Below are positions 14,960 to 28,486 of a stretch of 64,000 nt of DNA, piece after piece. Position 1 is the stretch's first letter. Each line of letters starts with the position of its first letter. Made by a program: the position numbers and the translations under genes. Origin of the DNA: Allolobophora icterica (taxonomy: Eukaryota > Annelida > Clitellata > Crassiclitellata > Lumbricidae); the NCBI GenBank assembly GCA_963556255.1, contig OY744605.1, forward strand, positions 63,994,416 to 64,058,415, read 5' to 3'. The notes beneath the pieces are model-generated. The model was not told where the DNA came from, ran no database searches, and saw only the letters and a program-made list of their open reading frames with translations.

Positions 14960-16490
14960 TTTGAAAAGTGGGGATTACGGTACCCTCCAGTCCAAAAATG
15001 GGGATGTATACGGGAACCCTCGTACCTCCTTCCGAAAATTACGCCTATGGTATGTAAATTTAAAAGTCTTAAGATTAGACCTGGCTGACATCAAAGAATT
15101 GACAGTAGGAAATGAGCTGGGCAGCAAATTCCAAAGCCATGGACCGGCCACCGAGAAAACCTTGAAGTTCAATACTTTTTGGGTGCGGGGCCACAGCAAG
15201 ATTCAGTGTCCATTGATAGAGTGCAGCATCTTTTAGAATGAGGGATGAGCATGGCACATAATATAGATAGGCTAAGTCGGATGACTAAAATGCAGTATTT
15301 AGTTAACTATAAGGCAGTTTTCCATTGGATTCTTTGAATGAATGAATGAATGAATGAATGAATGAATGAATGAATGAATGAATTGTTTTATTGCACAAAA
15401 ACAAGCATTACAATTACAGTCATGACCAAGCAAGTACAGTGCAACAGGAGCCAAGAAAAAGCTAATAGCTTATACTAGCCTTGGCCCCTCTTTCCTGAGT
15501 ATCATTTATACATGAGTTTGCGTGATAAGAGTTTGCATTATATTCTTTCAGGTGTTTTAAGCCAGCAAGTGATGTCATCCTGTCACCCCGTAGTGACAGG
15601 AATGATGTGATTGCGTTTGGGAGTTTTAATGACAGCACGAACGAGTGCATTCTGGATAGCTTGAAGGTGGTTTATTTGGGTATTGTCTATATTCAGGAAG
15701 AGCGAGCTGCAATAGTCAAGTTTAGATGGATAGTTGAGTGTCGAGCATATTGGTCATGGTCAACTGAGGATGCTTTAATGATTGAGCTGAGTGGAGTAGT
15801 GTAAAGGATGAACAAAAGGCCCAAGAACAGAGCCTTGAGGAACACCACAGGTGAAAGGGCATGATTGGGATAAGGCTTCCGGTGTTTTAACTGAGAAAGA
15901 ACGGGAAGAGAGATAAGATTCACGTAAGCCAATACAAGTTTCGGAGTTTCGGGCTAATGTGTAGAAGAAATCCAGTTGTAGAGGGAATCAGAAGAAATTT
16001 ATTACTAGCCATCTAAGTCTGAACTTCGCCAGAAAGAGAAGCAACTAGTTGGAGGGCAGGAGTATACGTGGAACTATAAAATGAGCAGAATAAGGGTATT
16101 GTTAGCATACAATTTGTAGTAAAGACAGCTATCGGTAAGTGGTGAACTGAACGGAGTGGTATAATCACTGATATATAATGTAAATAGCAGCAGGCCCAAT
16201 AAATAGCCTAATCTTGTGGTGCAACGCAATTGAAAACAATGGACGCAGAGGGTGAATTAATGTCTACGAATGCTGAGTATACGGGGTGTGTGTAGGTAAG
16301 ATGGGAACCAACTGAAAGCGGAACTAGATAGACCAACCCAGCGTTCGAGGCGATTAAGGAGCATATCATGATCAACGACGTCAAAGCAGCAGATAGGTCA
16401 AAGAAAACGCGAGCAGTTACTTTTCCTTTACCCCTGGAGCTGATTATGTGATTGTGAGTGGTAAGTGGTGCAGGTTCAGTGGAACATGGT
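14960..16490 (-). mobile_element. LINE remnant with degraded reverse transcriptase
   Basis: Reading the minus strand from about 16450 down gives FFDLSAAFDVVDHDMLLNRL and WFPSYL near 16290-16440, matching the N-terminal part of the LINE RT domain (usual pattern LSAAFDTVDH..LL..L). Further on, near 15830-15700, comes LGLLFILYTTPLSSII followed by DHDQYARHSTIHL, the position of the catalytic YADD box, here altered to YARH. Near 15200-14975 comes the tail FSVAGPWLWNLLPSSF. The order is correct for a single CR1/L2-like element, but frames are broken and a TGAA microsatellite interrupts it, so it is dead. Confidence 0.8.
15337..15381. repeat. (TGAA)n microsatellite
   Basis: About 11 tandem GAAT/TGAA units lie inside the LINE remnant. 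Confidence 0.93.
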
Positions 16491-16504
16491 ATTCATGGTA
16501 GGAG

Positions 16505-16729
16505 GATTGGAAAAGAAGGTAAGGTTTATATGTTGTGGGACGAAAGGTTAAAGTTCAAACGATTGGAAAAGAAGGCAGGGCCTATATGTTGTGGGACGAA
16601 AGGTTAAAGTTCAAACGATTGGAAAAGAAGGCAGGGCCTATATGTTGTGGGACGAAAGGTTAAAGTTCAGGCGATTGGAAAAGAAGGCAGGGCCTATATT
16701 GCTGTGGGACGAAAGGTTAAAGTTCAGGC
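16505..16729. repeat. 56-bp minisatellite, four copies
   Basis: Copies start at 16505, 16561, 16617 and 16673, each opening with GATTGGAAAAGAAGG and containing GTGGGACGAAAGGTTAAAG. The last copy is 57 bp. Copies 2 to 4 are nearly identical, so the expansion is recent. Confidence 0.95.
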
Positions 16730-17806
16730 GATTGTATTGCTTAATATTCAATGTGGCAACGGGATTTTCTACGAACTGCAGATTGTTGTTTACTTTTGGA
16801 AGCTCTAGGCCTTCCCGTACCCCCTATTTCGCTGAACCTAGTGTCGCCGCTGAATCCAGTGCATCACAATGTGCACAAAACGTTTGTATTAAACATTAAA
16901 CACAGCCGCATTCGTCGAAAGAACTTTTACAGTTTTAATAAAATCTTCTAAGAACCGCAATGTACCGACATAAAATTTCCGATTAGTTGGCATAAAACGC
17001 GCTACAATCTCTCGCTCAAAGATGACGCCAATAAATCCGAGCGCTATGACCGCTAAATTTAAGCCGGCATCATCAGCAGCGTCAGCAGCAGCAGAGCATC
17101 AGCATCTGAGAAGCGAAGGAAGGGAGAGATGGCCAAAGTGAGCAGGATACCAGCTGCAGGGATCATCCCTTTCATTACAAATCCGAAACCGTAAAGTGTC
17201 CGCGGTGGCGGCAACAATTGTAGCCGAGCGTTGTATGTTCGGCGCTCGGTGCAGACACATAAACACTGATATGGCTTCGGGGACCTATAACGCGGCGTGG
17301 CACAGGTGCCAAAGCCGCCTGCCGCCACCGTCCGCTGTGTAACTACTCGGCAAGGTTATTTATCAAGTGGTAAAATCAATACGCGCTGCGGTCGTCGCGC
17401 GGTGGTAGAGGAGGCGGTCGCCGCCGTCGTCGTCGTGGTGAGTCGGTCAGCCTCCGTTGACGCGAGGATACATCGATTACTCGACGAGATTAGGATGACA
17501 ACGACTTTCTGCTCAGCCGTCACGTGATGATGGCACCGTTGGCTGCTGATGCAGAGGAGGATCGACGAGGAGGAGGAGGAAACTCGTTCAGCAGCAACAT
17601 CCGAGGAGGCGTGCTTCACAAATAGGGTCCTCGGCCGGGTGGGTCGGGGGGACTGCGGGGGTGGAAAGATTTATAAAAGCGTCTTCATGCTCATACAGGA
17701 TTCGAAGAATTAGTGCTATCAACGGGTTCCTTAAAGGCGCTATAGAATTCTCATACTCATTCCTACCTCCCTTACTCCCTCCCTCCCTACGTCGGTCCCT
17801 CCCTCT
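16730..17806. other. unannotated, partly CpG-rich sequence
   Basis: 17170-17660 is rich in CG (for example GTCGTCGCGCGG near 17390) and could be a small CpG island or unmethylated regulatory stretch. I see no gene attached to it. A LINE-tail-like GGCGCTATA lies at 17736-17744, just before the CCAT array. Confidence 0.4.
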
Positions 17807-18327
17807 ATCCATCCATCCATCCATCCATCCATCCATCCATCCATCCATCCATCCATCCATCCATCCATCCATCCATCCATCCATCCATCCATCCATCCAT
17901 ATCAATCCAACCATATCAATCCATCCATCCATCCATCCATCCATCCATCCATCCATCCATCCATCCATCCATCCATCCATCCATCCATCCATCCCTCCAT
18001 CCATCCATCCATCCATCCATCCATATCCATCCATCCATCCACCCATATCCATACATCCATCCATCCATCCATCCATCCATCCACCCATATCCATCCATCC
18101 ATCCATCCATCCATCCATCCATCCATCCATCCATCCATCCATCCATCCATCCATCCATCCATCCATCCATCCATCCATCCATCCATCCATCCATCCATCC
18201 ATATCCATCCATCCATCCATCCATCCATCCATCCATCCATCCATCCATCCATCCATCCATCCATCCATCCATCCATCCATCCATCCATCCATCCATCCAT
18301 CCATCCATCCATCCATCCATCCATCCG
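17807..18327. repeat. (CCAT)n microsatellite, about 520 bp
   Basis: Long CCAT array with a few ATATCCAT and CAACCATAT interruptions near 17898-17920 and 18023-18095. The 242-aa (WMDG)n and 225-aa (SIHP)n frames are products of the repeat, not genes. Confidence 0.97.
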
Positions 18328-18630
18328 CCCATACATGACCTACTTCACTCTGTTCTACTTTCGACTCTACCTCTATTCTGCAAGTGTTTGAAAACTATTC
18401 CGCGCAATCATGTCTTATACTGTGTGAGGTGAGAGCATCTCTTATGAGTTTCCGTTGAAAAGGCAATAAATGATTTCTGAATACAATTACAAATCAATGT
18501 CCATTCTGTCTGTCATACTCTGTTTTATTTTATTACTATATGATTACGTCCCCAGACCCCATATCTCCACCATCCCATAAAGCCAACTCCGCTTCCCTGT
18601 ATATATCAGTCGATCGGCCGGTCGGTTGCT
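18328..18630. other. unannotated host sequence
   Basis: Short spacer between two microsatellites; nothing recognisable. Confidence 0.4.
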
Positions 18631-18787
<157 letters not shown>

Positions 18788-19111
18788 TATGAATCAATAA
18801 ACAATTAACCATAAATCATCAATCATTGTTGGAAATACTGTAATAAAATCTGTTTATGGAACCTGGTGACCCTGTTTGCAGGACTTGTTGTCCTCGCCAT
18901 TGGATGCCTATTAATATTTTCTTTCAACGACTGTAACACTGATAGTTGCCAGTGTTCAATAAATGTGCAATCATGGGGTAACCACAATTAAAAGACTACA
19001 ACTCTTTCCTGTATGCATTGCTCAATGTCAAGTTTTAACGTTTGTCTGACATTACTGACATTACCGATGATTGATTACTTGCTAATAAACTATTTCATCT
19101 ATTTGATTCTT

Positions 19112-19425
19112 TGCTGACTTGCTTGCTTGCTTACTTACTTACTTGTTTAAATACTTGCTTGCTTACTTGCTTACTTGCTTGCTTACTCACTTGCTTACTT
19201 TTATGTTTAAATACTTGCTTACTTACATACTTAAATACTTACATACTTAAATACTTACTTACGTATTTAAGTACTTGCTTGCTTACTTGCTTCCGTACTT
19301 GCCTACCCACTTGCTTACTTACTCACTTACATGTTTAAATACTTACTTACATACTTACATACTTAACTACTTAACTATTTACATACTTACAAACTTACAT
19401 ACTTGTTTACTTACTAACTTACAGG
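19112..19425. repeat. degenerate (CTTA/CTTG)n array
   Basis: Irregular ACTTGCTT, ACTTACTT and ATACTTAAAT words fill about 310 bp. Related short runs recur at 19676-19750. It is non-coding. Confidence 0.85.
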
Positions 19426-20545
19426 TCTATAATTTAAAATTGGCACAGTTCGCTGTGTGCCAAGCATTATAGGCCATCGACTTCATTATGGGTGCCTCAC
19501 TCGATCCATGACATAGACTACGTGCCTATCCATAATAGTAGTTGAGCATCTACACAGGCAGGACAGTGCCTTTTCCAACAAAACTCCTCCAACTGCGCTT
19601 GAAACAACTTAGAGTAGTTTAGTTACTTGCATTCCTATACATAAATACAATTAAATGCCAGTGTAACCACACACGTACTTACTTACTTACCTGTATATAA
19701 AATACTATTAAAAAGCAATGTAGAGAGACACGTGCTTGCTTACTTGTTTACCTGCACATAAGTACAGTTAAATGACACATTGAAAAGAGCAGAAAGCAAC
19801 CGAGTCTACTAACAATCCGACGGGTAGAATGAGCATGTAGTCTACTAACCGTTAGGCATCCAATTAGACACTGTTCAAACTGCCACTGGAAAGCTCTCGT
19901 GTCCGAGCACCATTCGAGAAGTTCACGAGCTGCACCCTGGAAGGACGCTGGAGACATCAGATGCTACCAGAGAAAAACCAAAACAAATACCACCTGTTAG
20001 GTTCTGAAGTCAATAAGTGAGTCCTCCTCTGTCCCATAGTGTTACGTGCGGGAAGTGTTCGTTTCCCATTTCTAGGCCGTTAAGCTGGCAATGGACGAAT
20101 CCCAAGGTCCTGATGTCCTAAGTGCCATCCTCTGCCTGCTCCATACAATTCTACCGCTTGGTTCCATAGACAAGTGCGTGCCAACAACCGTCTCAGGGTT
20201 ATGACAGAGTCCACTCAGCTGGCTGAAACCTGCAATCGTCGGGTTACAAACGAAGTGTGCTACTGAATAGGTTTCTGTGATGCAGTATCAGAAAAAAAAT
20301 CTTGGCTTCTTCACCTACCAACTGCATCCTTAGGATAACACTGAAGGATATCCAGAAGCATCAATCATTATTGACTTCATTTCCTTGGCATACAAGAGCG
20401 AGTGATCGGTTCTCTTGTCACTATCCATCCACCTGATGGATGACTCGTGCATCATTAAAATGGTGTCATATAAATTATAAGATTACCTTTTATTCACTCG
20501 ATCAAACAAGCAACCAATAATTTCATTCGTTAATCACTCAATCAC

Positions 20546-20580
<35 letters not shown>

Positions 20581-20703
20581 GTCAATCAACCAAATATCAA
20601 TTTGATAGATTTTTGCATAGGTAGATTTAACACTAAAAGAGTTGTATTTTCCGGCCTTAAACCCTCCGATAAACAGAAGTTAAGATATTCCTTCAAATAA
20701 TTT
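19426..20703. other. unannotated host sequence
   Basis: No gene is supported. It holds a short (TCAA)n run at 20545-20582 and short CTTA runs at 19676-19690. Confidence 0.45.
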
Positions 20704-20943
20704 AAAATCCGATTTCTGGCCGTCGCCACCAGCCACCGGCGCATCAACGCTGATATATTTGAGTAGTATTAATCATTAGCCGCGTGCAACTCATGTACAA
20801 CGAATCTCAACTGGCGTAGATTGATACAGGCGCCTTTCCTATCTATCTCAGCCGGTGCTCGATTGGCACATCAACGGAACGGATTTACCAATCATCAGCT
20901 GTGAAAGTTTAATGTTGTTAGCCAACAGTCAGCACGCTGGTGC
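20704..20943 (+). repeat. 240-bp dispersed repeat, copy 1
   Basis: The segment from AAAATCCGATTTCTGGCC to CAGCACGCTGGTGC recurs in the same orientation at about 28248-28486 with only a few differences (for example AACGGATC or GGATC-type changes and a one-base length difference). No terminal repeats or coding capacity are obvious. Confidence 0.93.
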
Positions 20944-21711
20944 AATGTGGTTATTGGTCAATAAGGAATCAGCCAATCAATCAAAACCAAATAAATTAGA
21001 ACCAGTTTCTCAATCACTCACTCACTCTCAGTCAGCCAGTCTATCAATCAATCAATTAACGTTCAATCAATTAATTTTTTTAATGAAGAACAATCGACTG
21101 TTAGATCAGCCAACATAGATAAGACAACACAAAAGGTTGTCTTACTATAAGGGATTACTGTTGTAATGTCAGCACTTCAGCTGAAAATTCTTTCTACGAG
21201 GACTAAGCATCGAAGAACTATGCATGTTGAATATGCATAGCTCTGCTTCAAGAGAAACCAGAGGCGCTGCATATGCAAGTCAAACTGACGTAAGTTCATT
21301 AACAACGAAAAGTTCATCAGTAAGCATACTGCTGATTTTTCAGGTAACTAGTAAAATGGCAGGCCCCAGGTGTATGACCAACCAATAGATCCCATCAACA
21401 GTGAACAATAATAATAATAACAGTTACAGTAACTTAATTATAACAACAATAACAACATGTCAGCTGATTCAGTGGAACGCATTTCTACGTGAACCCGGGC
21501 CACCCGGCACGTGATAAGATAAGCGTTTTAATATATGCAGAACTGGACAGTTAATGGTTGTATGGAATTGACAATTTGACACGACACTGCTGGAATGAGC
21601 AGAATAAAAAAGGTGTGACTGCACCGTGTATGTGGATAGGACTGTTTGTACCACTGTACAGTGCAGTTGAGTTTAAACTTAAGTCAAAGTCAGCGATTTG
21701 TTTATTTATGT
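20944..21711. other. unannotated host sequence
   Basis: No gene is supported. It has short CAATCAAT runs near 20970-21075. Confidence 0.45.
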
Positions 21712-21852
21712 ATGTATGCATGTATGACATTGTATGTATGTATGTATGTATGTATGTATGTATGTATGTATGTATGTATGTATGTATGTATGTATGTATC
21801 ATGTATGTATGTATGTATGTATGTGTGTATGCATATATGTATGTACGTATGT
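21712..21852. repeat. (TGTA)n microsatellite
   Basis: About 140 bp of TGTA/ATGT units with one break at 21798. Confidence 0.95.
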
Positions 21853-22713
21853 TTCAGAGGACTTGTACAGTGCTCACAAGGGTGCTCTGGCATGGTTGTT
21901 TCATTAATAGCATGCAAAGAGAGGTCATGTGAAATAAAGTTATATATTTTGCATTCTGCTACACAGCTCGGGTGTATTCTTTACATTAATATAATCTAAT
22001 TCAATTAGTTGAATCTAATGACTTCCATGAAGTCATTATCATAATGCATAGTTTATTAATTGATGGTCGCTTGGTAGTCAAAGCTAACATCGATTAGAGA
22101 ACCAGGTCAAAACCTGGCGCATCAGTGAACCGTAAGTTAAACTATTCTGATAAGGCCTCCTCCCTCAGAACATTACGCACCCGGTGGTCACTTATGACAT
22201 CAATTGTCTTGACGGTCTAATCTCCAAACACAATTGCTACCTCAGCATCTTTCAAAACCGCTCATATATCTGAAATCGCTGCATCACCGCCTTTCACACC
22301 GGTTCAAACTAGTGTAATTATATACAAAGCACACAAATCAATGCATTACGCGTGGCAAAGGCTAAATATATATCACTCCAGTCAATCAATAATGCGCACG
22401 TGAATATTTATTAATACATATGTCCAAAGCTCTGCCCAGTACAAATAGCACTGCAGGCATAAAATACGCTCGCACTGTTTACTGAATGAATGAGCAATAA
22501 TGAAGGAGTTCAAGAGACCAGCCAAACTATTTATAAATTGTGAGTAAGAATTTATCAAAATTAAAAGCACAATGCTTCCTTGTGAAAACTCTGAAGTAGA
22601 AACTATCATCTAACAATTTATGAATTTAAATTAATAAAAAATGTATTCACAAGCTTATTTCATCAGCAGAATGTAAAGCCAACACAACACATACCTCCGG
22701 TTCTCCTGAGTAA
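21853..22713. other. unannotated host sequence
   Basis: Nothing recognisable beyond A/T-rich host DNA. Confidence 0.45.
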
Positions 22714-22962
<249 letters not shown>

Positions 22963-23061
22963 AATCATAATAATAACACCATATCTCCGGAATAGTTTTG
23001 ACCAACTGAAGGATCATAAATACCTCGGGCAAAAAAAGATCAATGAAACAATGAATCGATC

Positions 23062-23280
23062 CCCCGATGAGCCATCCAATAAGTCAATCAATAAAGCAAT
23101 CAGCCGATCAACCGATGAGCCATCCAATAATTCAATCAATAAAGTAATCAGCCGATCAACCGATGAGCCATCCAATAATTCAATCAATAAAGCAATCAGT
23201 CGATCAACCTATGAGCCATCCAATAATTCAATCAATAAAACAATCAGTCGATCAACCGATGATCCAACCAATCAATAAAG
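23062..23280. repeat. 48-bp minisatellite, 4.5 copies
   Basis: Units start at about 23066, 23114, 23162, 23210 and 23258 (GATGAGCCATCCAATAATTC, then CAATCAATAAAGCAATCAG). Because 48 is a multiple of 3, the frames stay open and give 16-residue protein repeats. That is a consequence of unit length and no evidence of a gene. Confidence 0.93.
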
Positions 23281-23761
23281 AAACCAGTCAATCGGTGGAC
23301 AGGCCAATCAATGATACGTCGGTCAAGAAAGCCATAAGACGGTCAATCAATGAAACAGCACACCTCGCTCGCGTCTGTAATAATCCCGGCTCCCGCGTGC
23401 AACAGAGCGAGCGCAAATGACTGTTGAAGGACGGTTGGAAAGCGATCCACAGGGGGCGCCAGTGGCCAAAGAGCCAGACAAATAGACAATAATGAGTCCT
23501 ACGATCAGCCACCAACCGCTTAGAGACTTAAGACAAGAAGAGGGCGACGTACAGCGACCGAGAGCGAACTCCAATTGGTCAAAACAAAGAGCTCGTTTAC
23601 TGCAGCGGCAAAACATGACAGTTAGCCTACTATACCATCGGACATCAACACACACACGCAACGACACACAAGCAGATGCACAAGCGCATATAGAAAGACA
23701 AAATCGCCAGTGCACCACTCTCCAAATACAGGTCATTAACACAGACCCTTACCAAAACACC

Positions 23762-23806
23762 CAAACACAGACATAAACACCTACACACACACCTACACAC
23801 ACACAC

Positions 23807-23862
<56 letters not shown>

Positions 23863-23878
23863 ACACACACACACACAC
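23762..23878. repeat. (AC)n microsatellite
   Basis: Dinucleotide array with a few CCTACAC interruptions at its start. Confidence 0.95.
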
Positions 23879-24910
23879 GAAAACAGATGGATCTGCGCAA
23901 TATCACCCGTGCACCCCACCCTGTAGTTAACGCAACACTTACAGGGAATTGGGTGCCTTAGAGATGTACATGAAAGGCGCTATAAAAATGCCAAGTTTGC
24001 AATACATGTACAATAAGCTAATTTTAGAACAACCTATTACGTCGATGTACAACAGAGGTCATTACTAACATAAAAGAAATAGGAAATGCCTGAACTCAGT
24101 TTCTCTTTTAAAATGTTGGTCAGATATGAAACAAATGACTCTGTGCTTAGTCATTTCACATAAATAAAACTAAGATTGTTTTCTAACTGGAACACTTTGC
24201 TCCACTGTGATGTGATTCTTACTTTAATTCAAAGTTTTACCTCTGGTACACAAAGTATAACCTTAGGCCACTTAAAACTCTATAGTCTAACCTAAGACCA
24301 TGCATAATCTAACTTCAGACCATGGTCCAACCTTCAGGCCTTATAGTTAAACCCCACTTTAACCAAACACCCCAATAAGTTTTAGCCAATTTCACCAATT
24401 CAACCTTCCTCTATTTCCTTCCCTCCTTAGAAAACCAGGCATGCATTACCAATGATTATTTTGTTAACACCCCTCCGCCTATTCCTCTCCATTCCTCTTT
24501 CCCTCCACCCATCTCCCTACTCCCCTCCTATCTTCCCTCCCAAAACAGGTACACTAACTGTCGCAGTATCAACAGAACAGTAGAGACAGCAATAAAGTAA
24601 CGGCTGTAATAACTGCGCCCGTTGAGTGACAGCTATAGTGCACCTCAAACAATCGGCCTGTCAGTTTTTTAAGACAAGCACACTGACTGCGCGGCGCATT
24701 CTCATCTGCAGCCCAGCAGCCAAAGGCAGGCGGACATCAAAGCACCGACGACGCCCGATTCAGTCTCTCCCTTTCGCCTTAATGAAACTTCAACCCCACC
24801 TAAGTTGTCTTTGTGGTGGGATCAATATCGATCTTAGTCGCCCACGACTGTCATTGCACCACGACAAATATCCATTCACGTACGGTCACCTTTCCCGGTT
24901 TGCTGACTAG
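23879..24910. other. unannotated host sequence
   Basis: No gene is supported. A LINE-tail-like GGCGCTATAAAAATG lies at 23976-23990, and C/T-rich text near 24410-24545. Confidence 0.45.
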
Positions 24911-24984
24911 CCTCTGCAGGCCTCTACTGGCCTCTGCAGGCCTCTGCAGACCTCTGCTGGCCTCTGCAGGCCTCTGCTGGCCTC
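24911..24984. repeat. 10-bp minisatellite (CCTCTGCAGG type)
   Basis: Seven back-to-back 10-base units with variants CTACTGG, TGCAGA and TGCTGG, then a partial unit. The unit contains a PstI-like CTGCAG. Confidence 0.93.
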
Positions 24985-25202
24985 GCTGCTCGCAGACGTC
25001 TTTAGTAAGGGCACTTCAACGTCAGAGCATTATGCACCGATGCTGTTTAAACTTGTTTACCCAACACAGACTGACTTAATGTAATTAGATTTCAAACGTC
25101 CTTATATCTTACAAGTCAGTCAAAGGAGACTCGGGTAAATATCACACTGTAAAACCAGGGTTGATTGAACAACGAAAAACTCACTCTTTCACTCACTCAC
25201 TC

Positions 25203-25207
25203 CAGTC

Positions 25208-25287
<80 letters not shown>

Positions 25288-25321
25288 AGTCAGTCAGTCA
25301 GTCAGTCAGTCAGTCGGTCAG

Positions 25322-25353
<32 letters not shown>

Positions 25354-25540
25354 CCAACCAATCAATCAATCAACCAAACACAGAATAGATCAATAAATCA
25401 ATCAACCAACAAACCAAATCAATCAATCAACCAACCAACCAACCAAACCAAATGAATCATCCAACCAACAAATCAACCAAATAAATCAATCAGCCAATCA
25501 ATAAGTAAATCAATCAACCAATCAATCAGCCAATCGAACG
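25203..25540. repeat. compound (AAGT)n-(CAGT)n-(CAAT)n array
   Basis: Three tetranucleotide blocks follow one another, AAGT to about 25250, CAGT to about 25322, then degenerating CAAT/CCAA to about 25540, consistent with stepwise point-mutation turnover of one array. Confidence 0.92.
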
Positions 25541-28247
25541 ATCCGTTTAATTGTAATACCTGTTGGATACACTGTAGTCGATCGTTGGTCTGTTGTATGT
25601 GAACACTCATATCGGTCGTATCGACCGATGTCCATTGTGCCAGCGCAGACATCTCTTCTCACTCTCGTCCAACCGGAAGTCTTGTCCTCACATCTCTATG
25701 CAGAACCAAATCAAATACCCTTTAACTTCCTGCATAACCAAACCATTTCGGGTAAAGGTAAAAGTTGGGTTAGATTCTGTCTAGGAACTGAGCCCATTGG
25801 TTAGACTATTTCCAACTGAATGTACATTTCCTCCATACATTTCATTCCTGTCCGTGCAGCACTTCCCACCACCCAGCCACATTCCTACCAATCGCATATT
25901 CTACCGGGTGCATTGCAATGGGACCCGTGACTCTATAGCTACCCCTCAGATGCATAGTCCACAGATCCACTGATCAGTTGAGTTGGCACAAACACAACTA
26001 CAGCAGTCTAACAGCAGGACACCATCTTGAACCACTTGACCTACGTCATCGCTCTCATTTGGGAATGCAGAAAGGTCAGGAGGTCAGTGGACTCCAGATG
26101 GCGAGCTCTTCCATAGATGATCATTCATCCAGTTAGGCAATAACATGTTCTCCATGGTGCTCGACTTCACTGCCAAACAGAGCCGTTTCAACAGCACCTA
26201 GTCGTCAATGATCGTAATTGGATACGCGGTGTTTTGAGCACATAAGAAAGCCAGTCAACAAGGTTATTCATAGCATCAAAACAAATAACAAAATCTATGA
26301 GAAAAGTCGGTCAATATACCTCAATTAAAACAATAATGTCGTGCCGAAAATATACTTCCAGGATTGGTAAATATCCAACGTTGACAAAAGAAGTAACACA
26401 AATTACAGTCATGATTCAATAACTCGACTATGATAGATGTAAGATAACTGTTAAAACGGGCCTGAAGGTTAACTTTTAAATTGTTAAACTCAGATTCTTG
26501 TGTGCAGATTTGCTAAATGTTCCCCTATAGGTCTAATATTATTCTTAGCCGCAAGCGCTCTAACGTACAGCGTGGGCACTAATATTTGGGATCTGCCTTC
26601 CGATCCGTAAAAGACTGTCTATCTATTAGGTCTAAACGCGTTGTATGCAAAGACCAAGGACAAGTTAAACCTACGTTAAATTTCCTCTCGTTCGTCTTTG
26701 TGCGATTGCCAACTAGCGTATGCGCAAAATCCCGATTGATTGTTTGACCATACTTGTAATTTAAAAAAGTCTGCTTCTTATCAGGTGAAATCCAGGTGCC
26801 TGCATGGTCAACCTGAAGTCGACTACGTATTTTGCTCTTCCCGGGATTCATTAGGCTGAAGCTGCGCACACAATCTACACAAGGTGCCTACAGAAGGTGG
26901 CACGTACGTTAACGAATTGTGCGAACTCACTGAGTGTTTCGTTCTCTAAAGGATGTGTTACAAAACACAGTTCTTGACCCTTCCTAATTTAATTTCTCAA
27001 TTGCAATATGTTTAAAATCGCGTTACTACCTGAAAGCCTCCTTCTAACATAAATCGTCAGTTTTTATCACGTGGCTTACAACACTTCACAGCTAATCTGG
27101 GTTTGTCTAGCGTCATAGCTCTCTGCCTTTACCAAAGCACGTAAATTAAACACATACAATCTCCATTCTAGCAACTCGTCTTCAGGAAATCTACAATCTA
27201 CAGTCCAAGTAGTTGCAGATCGGTCAGCGATTTTGGACTACAGCGGAACCTAGCGGGCGCGCACCGTACTAACGAAACAGCTGGCTACCAGTTGCCAACG
27301 GTGACCAATGATGTCCAGCATTTGGCTCAATGTACTATGTGTGTCAGACAAGGTTGCGGTCTGGGAGGACGCTGCACAATCTACAAGGATACCAACTGGT
27401 TCCGCAACAGAGGGATTATGAAAACCTTGTTTCCCATCTAAACATAGAAGAAATTGCAGCTTGAAAAGTGAGCTACGCAATTTAACTTTGAAATAACACG
27501 AGCATTAAAAATTTGTACTCTAGCAGAAAATGGTTGCACGCGTTAACCTCGAAAGCCTTAGTGTGAACACTGGCTGTGCTTCTTCATCAAGAATAACTCT
27601 TACATAAAGTACGATTTCTACATAATAACACCATTACGATATCTAATATAATATGTTTATATTACATTTTAGGGACATATTTCAGTAATATATTCTATGA
27701 ATGTACATTGTACATACTATAGCATGCCATCATTATGGTGTCAATTTAAAAAAGTATGACATCATTATAATGTTTCTTATTCTTCCACAATGTGTATATT
27801 TTACAGATAACATCGCTTTGATATAATCTATTGCAAACTGTTGCTACCTATGAAACTGCAGAAGCTTTTGGAACCTCTGTCAAGTTCTTGAGGTCTCCCT
27901 AGTCAGTTGTCACGTGACGTATGGTCGACGTCAATGGCACAGACAGCCATAAGATGTCTTTAAACTGGATGCTACTACTACTCCAGCTTCCGAGCGTAAA
28001 TATCAAGATTAACACACAGAAGCAATGGTCATCACGCTTGTCATCAACATTCATATACGAACGTTCTCATTCTCCAGCCTTTTGAGGCAACATTGAAGCA
28101 GTGCCGTATTGTGTCGTCGCGCAAGTTTTTTTTAGAAAACCTTTCTAGCATGATTGATACGCTTAAAGAAGTGGATTTATCTGTAAGTTGTCCTTTATCG
28201 AAGACACACTCTGATTTGCTGAACGAATGCACTCATTCGAATTATCG
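25541..28247. other. unannotated host sequence
   Basis: About 2.7 kb with no gene, RNA or clear repeat that I can support. Frames of 60-96 aa lack recognisable motifs. Spliced exons cannot be excluded by eye. Confidence 0.4.
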
Positions 28248-28486
28248 AAAATCCGATTTCTGGCCGTCGCCACCAGCCACCGGCGCATCAACGCTGATAT
28301 ATTTGAGTAGTATTAATCATTAGCCGCGTGCAACTCATGTACAACGGATCTCAACTGGCGTAGATTGATACAGGCGCCTTTCCTATCTATCTCAGCCGGT
28401 GCTCGATTGGCACATCAGCGGCCGGATTTACCAATCATCAGCTGTGAAAGTTTAATGTTGTTAGCCAACAGTCAGCACGCTGGTGC
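28248..28486 (+). repeat. 240-bp dispersed repeat, copy 2
   Basis: Near-identical to 20704-20943 in the same orientation; the homology ends abruptly on both sides. End coordinates may be off by one or two bases. Confidence 0.92.

Noticed and set aside
17588..18338. 242-aa (WMDG)n and 225-aa (SIHP)n open frames
   Set aside because: Produced by the CCAT microsatellite, which has no stop codon in several frames. There is no unique protein sequence around it that looks coding.
23051..23420. 75- and 85-aa frames with 16-residue repeats
   Set aside because: The 48-bp minisatellite keeps all frames open; composition follows TCAA-type repeats.
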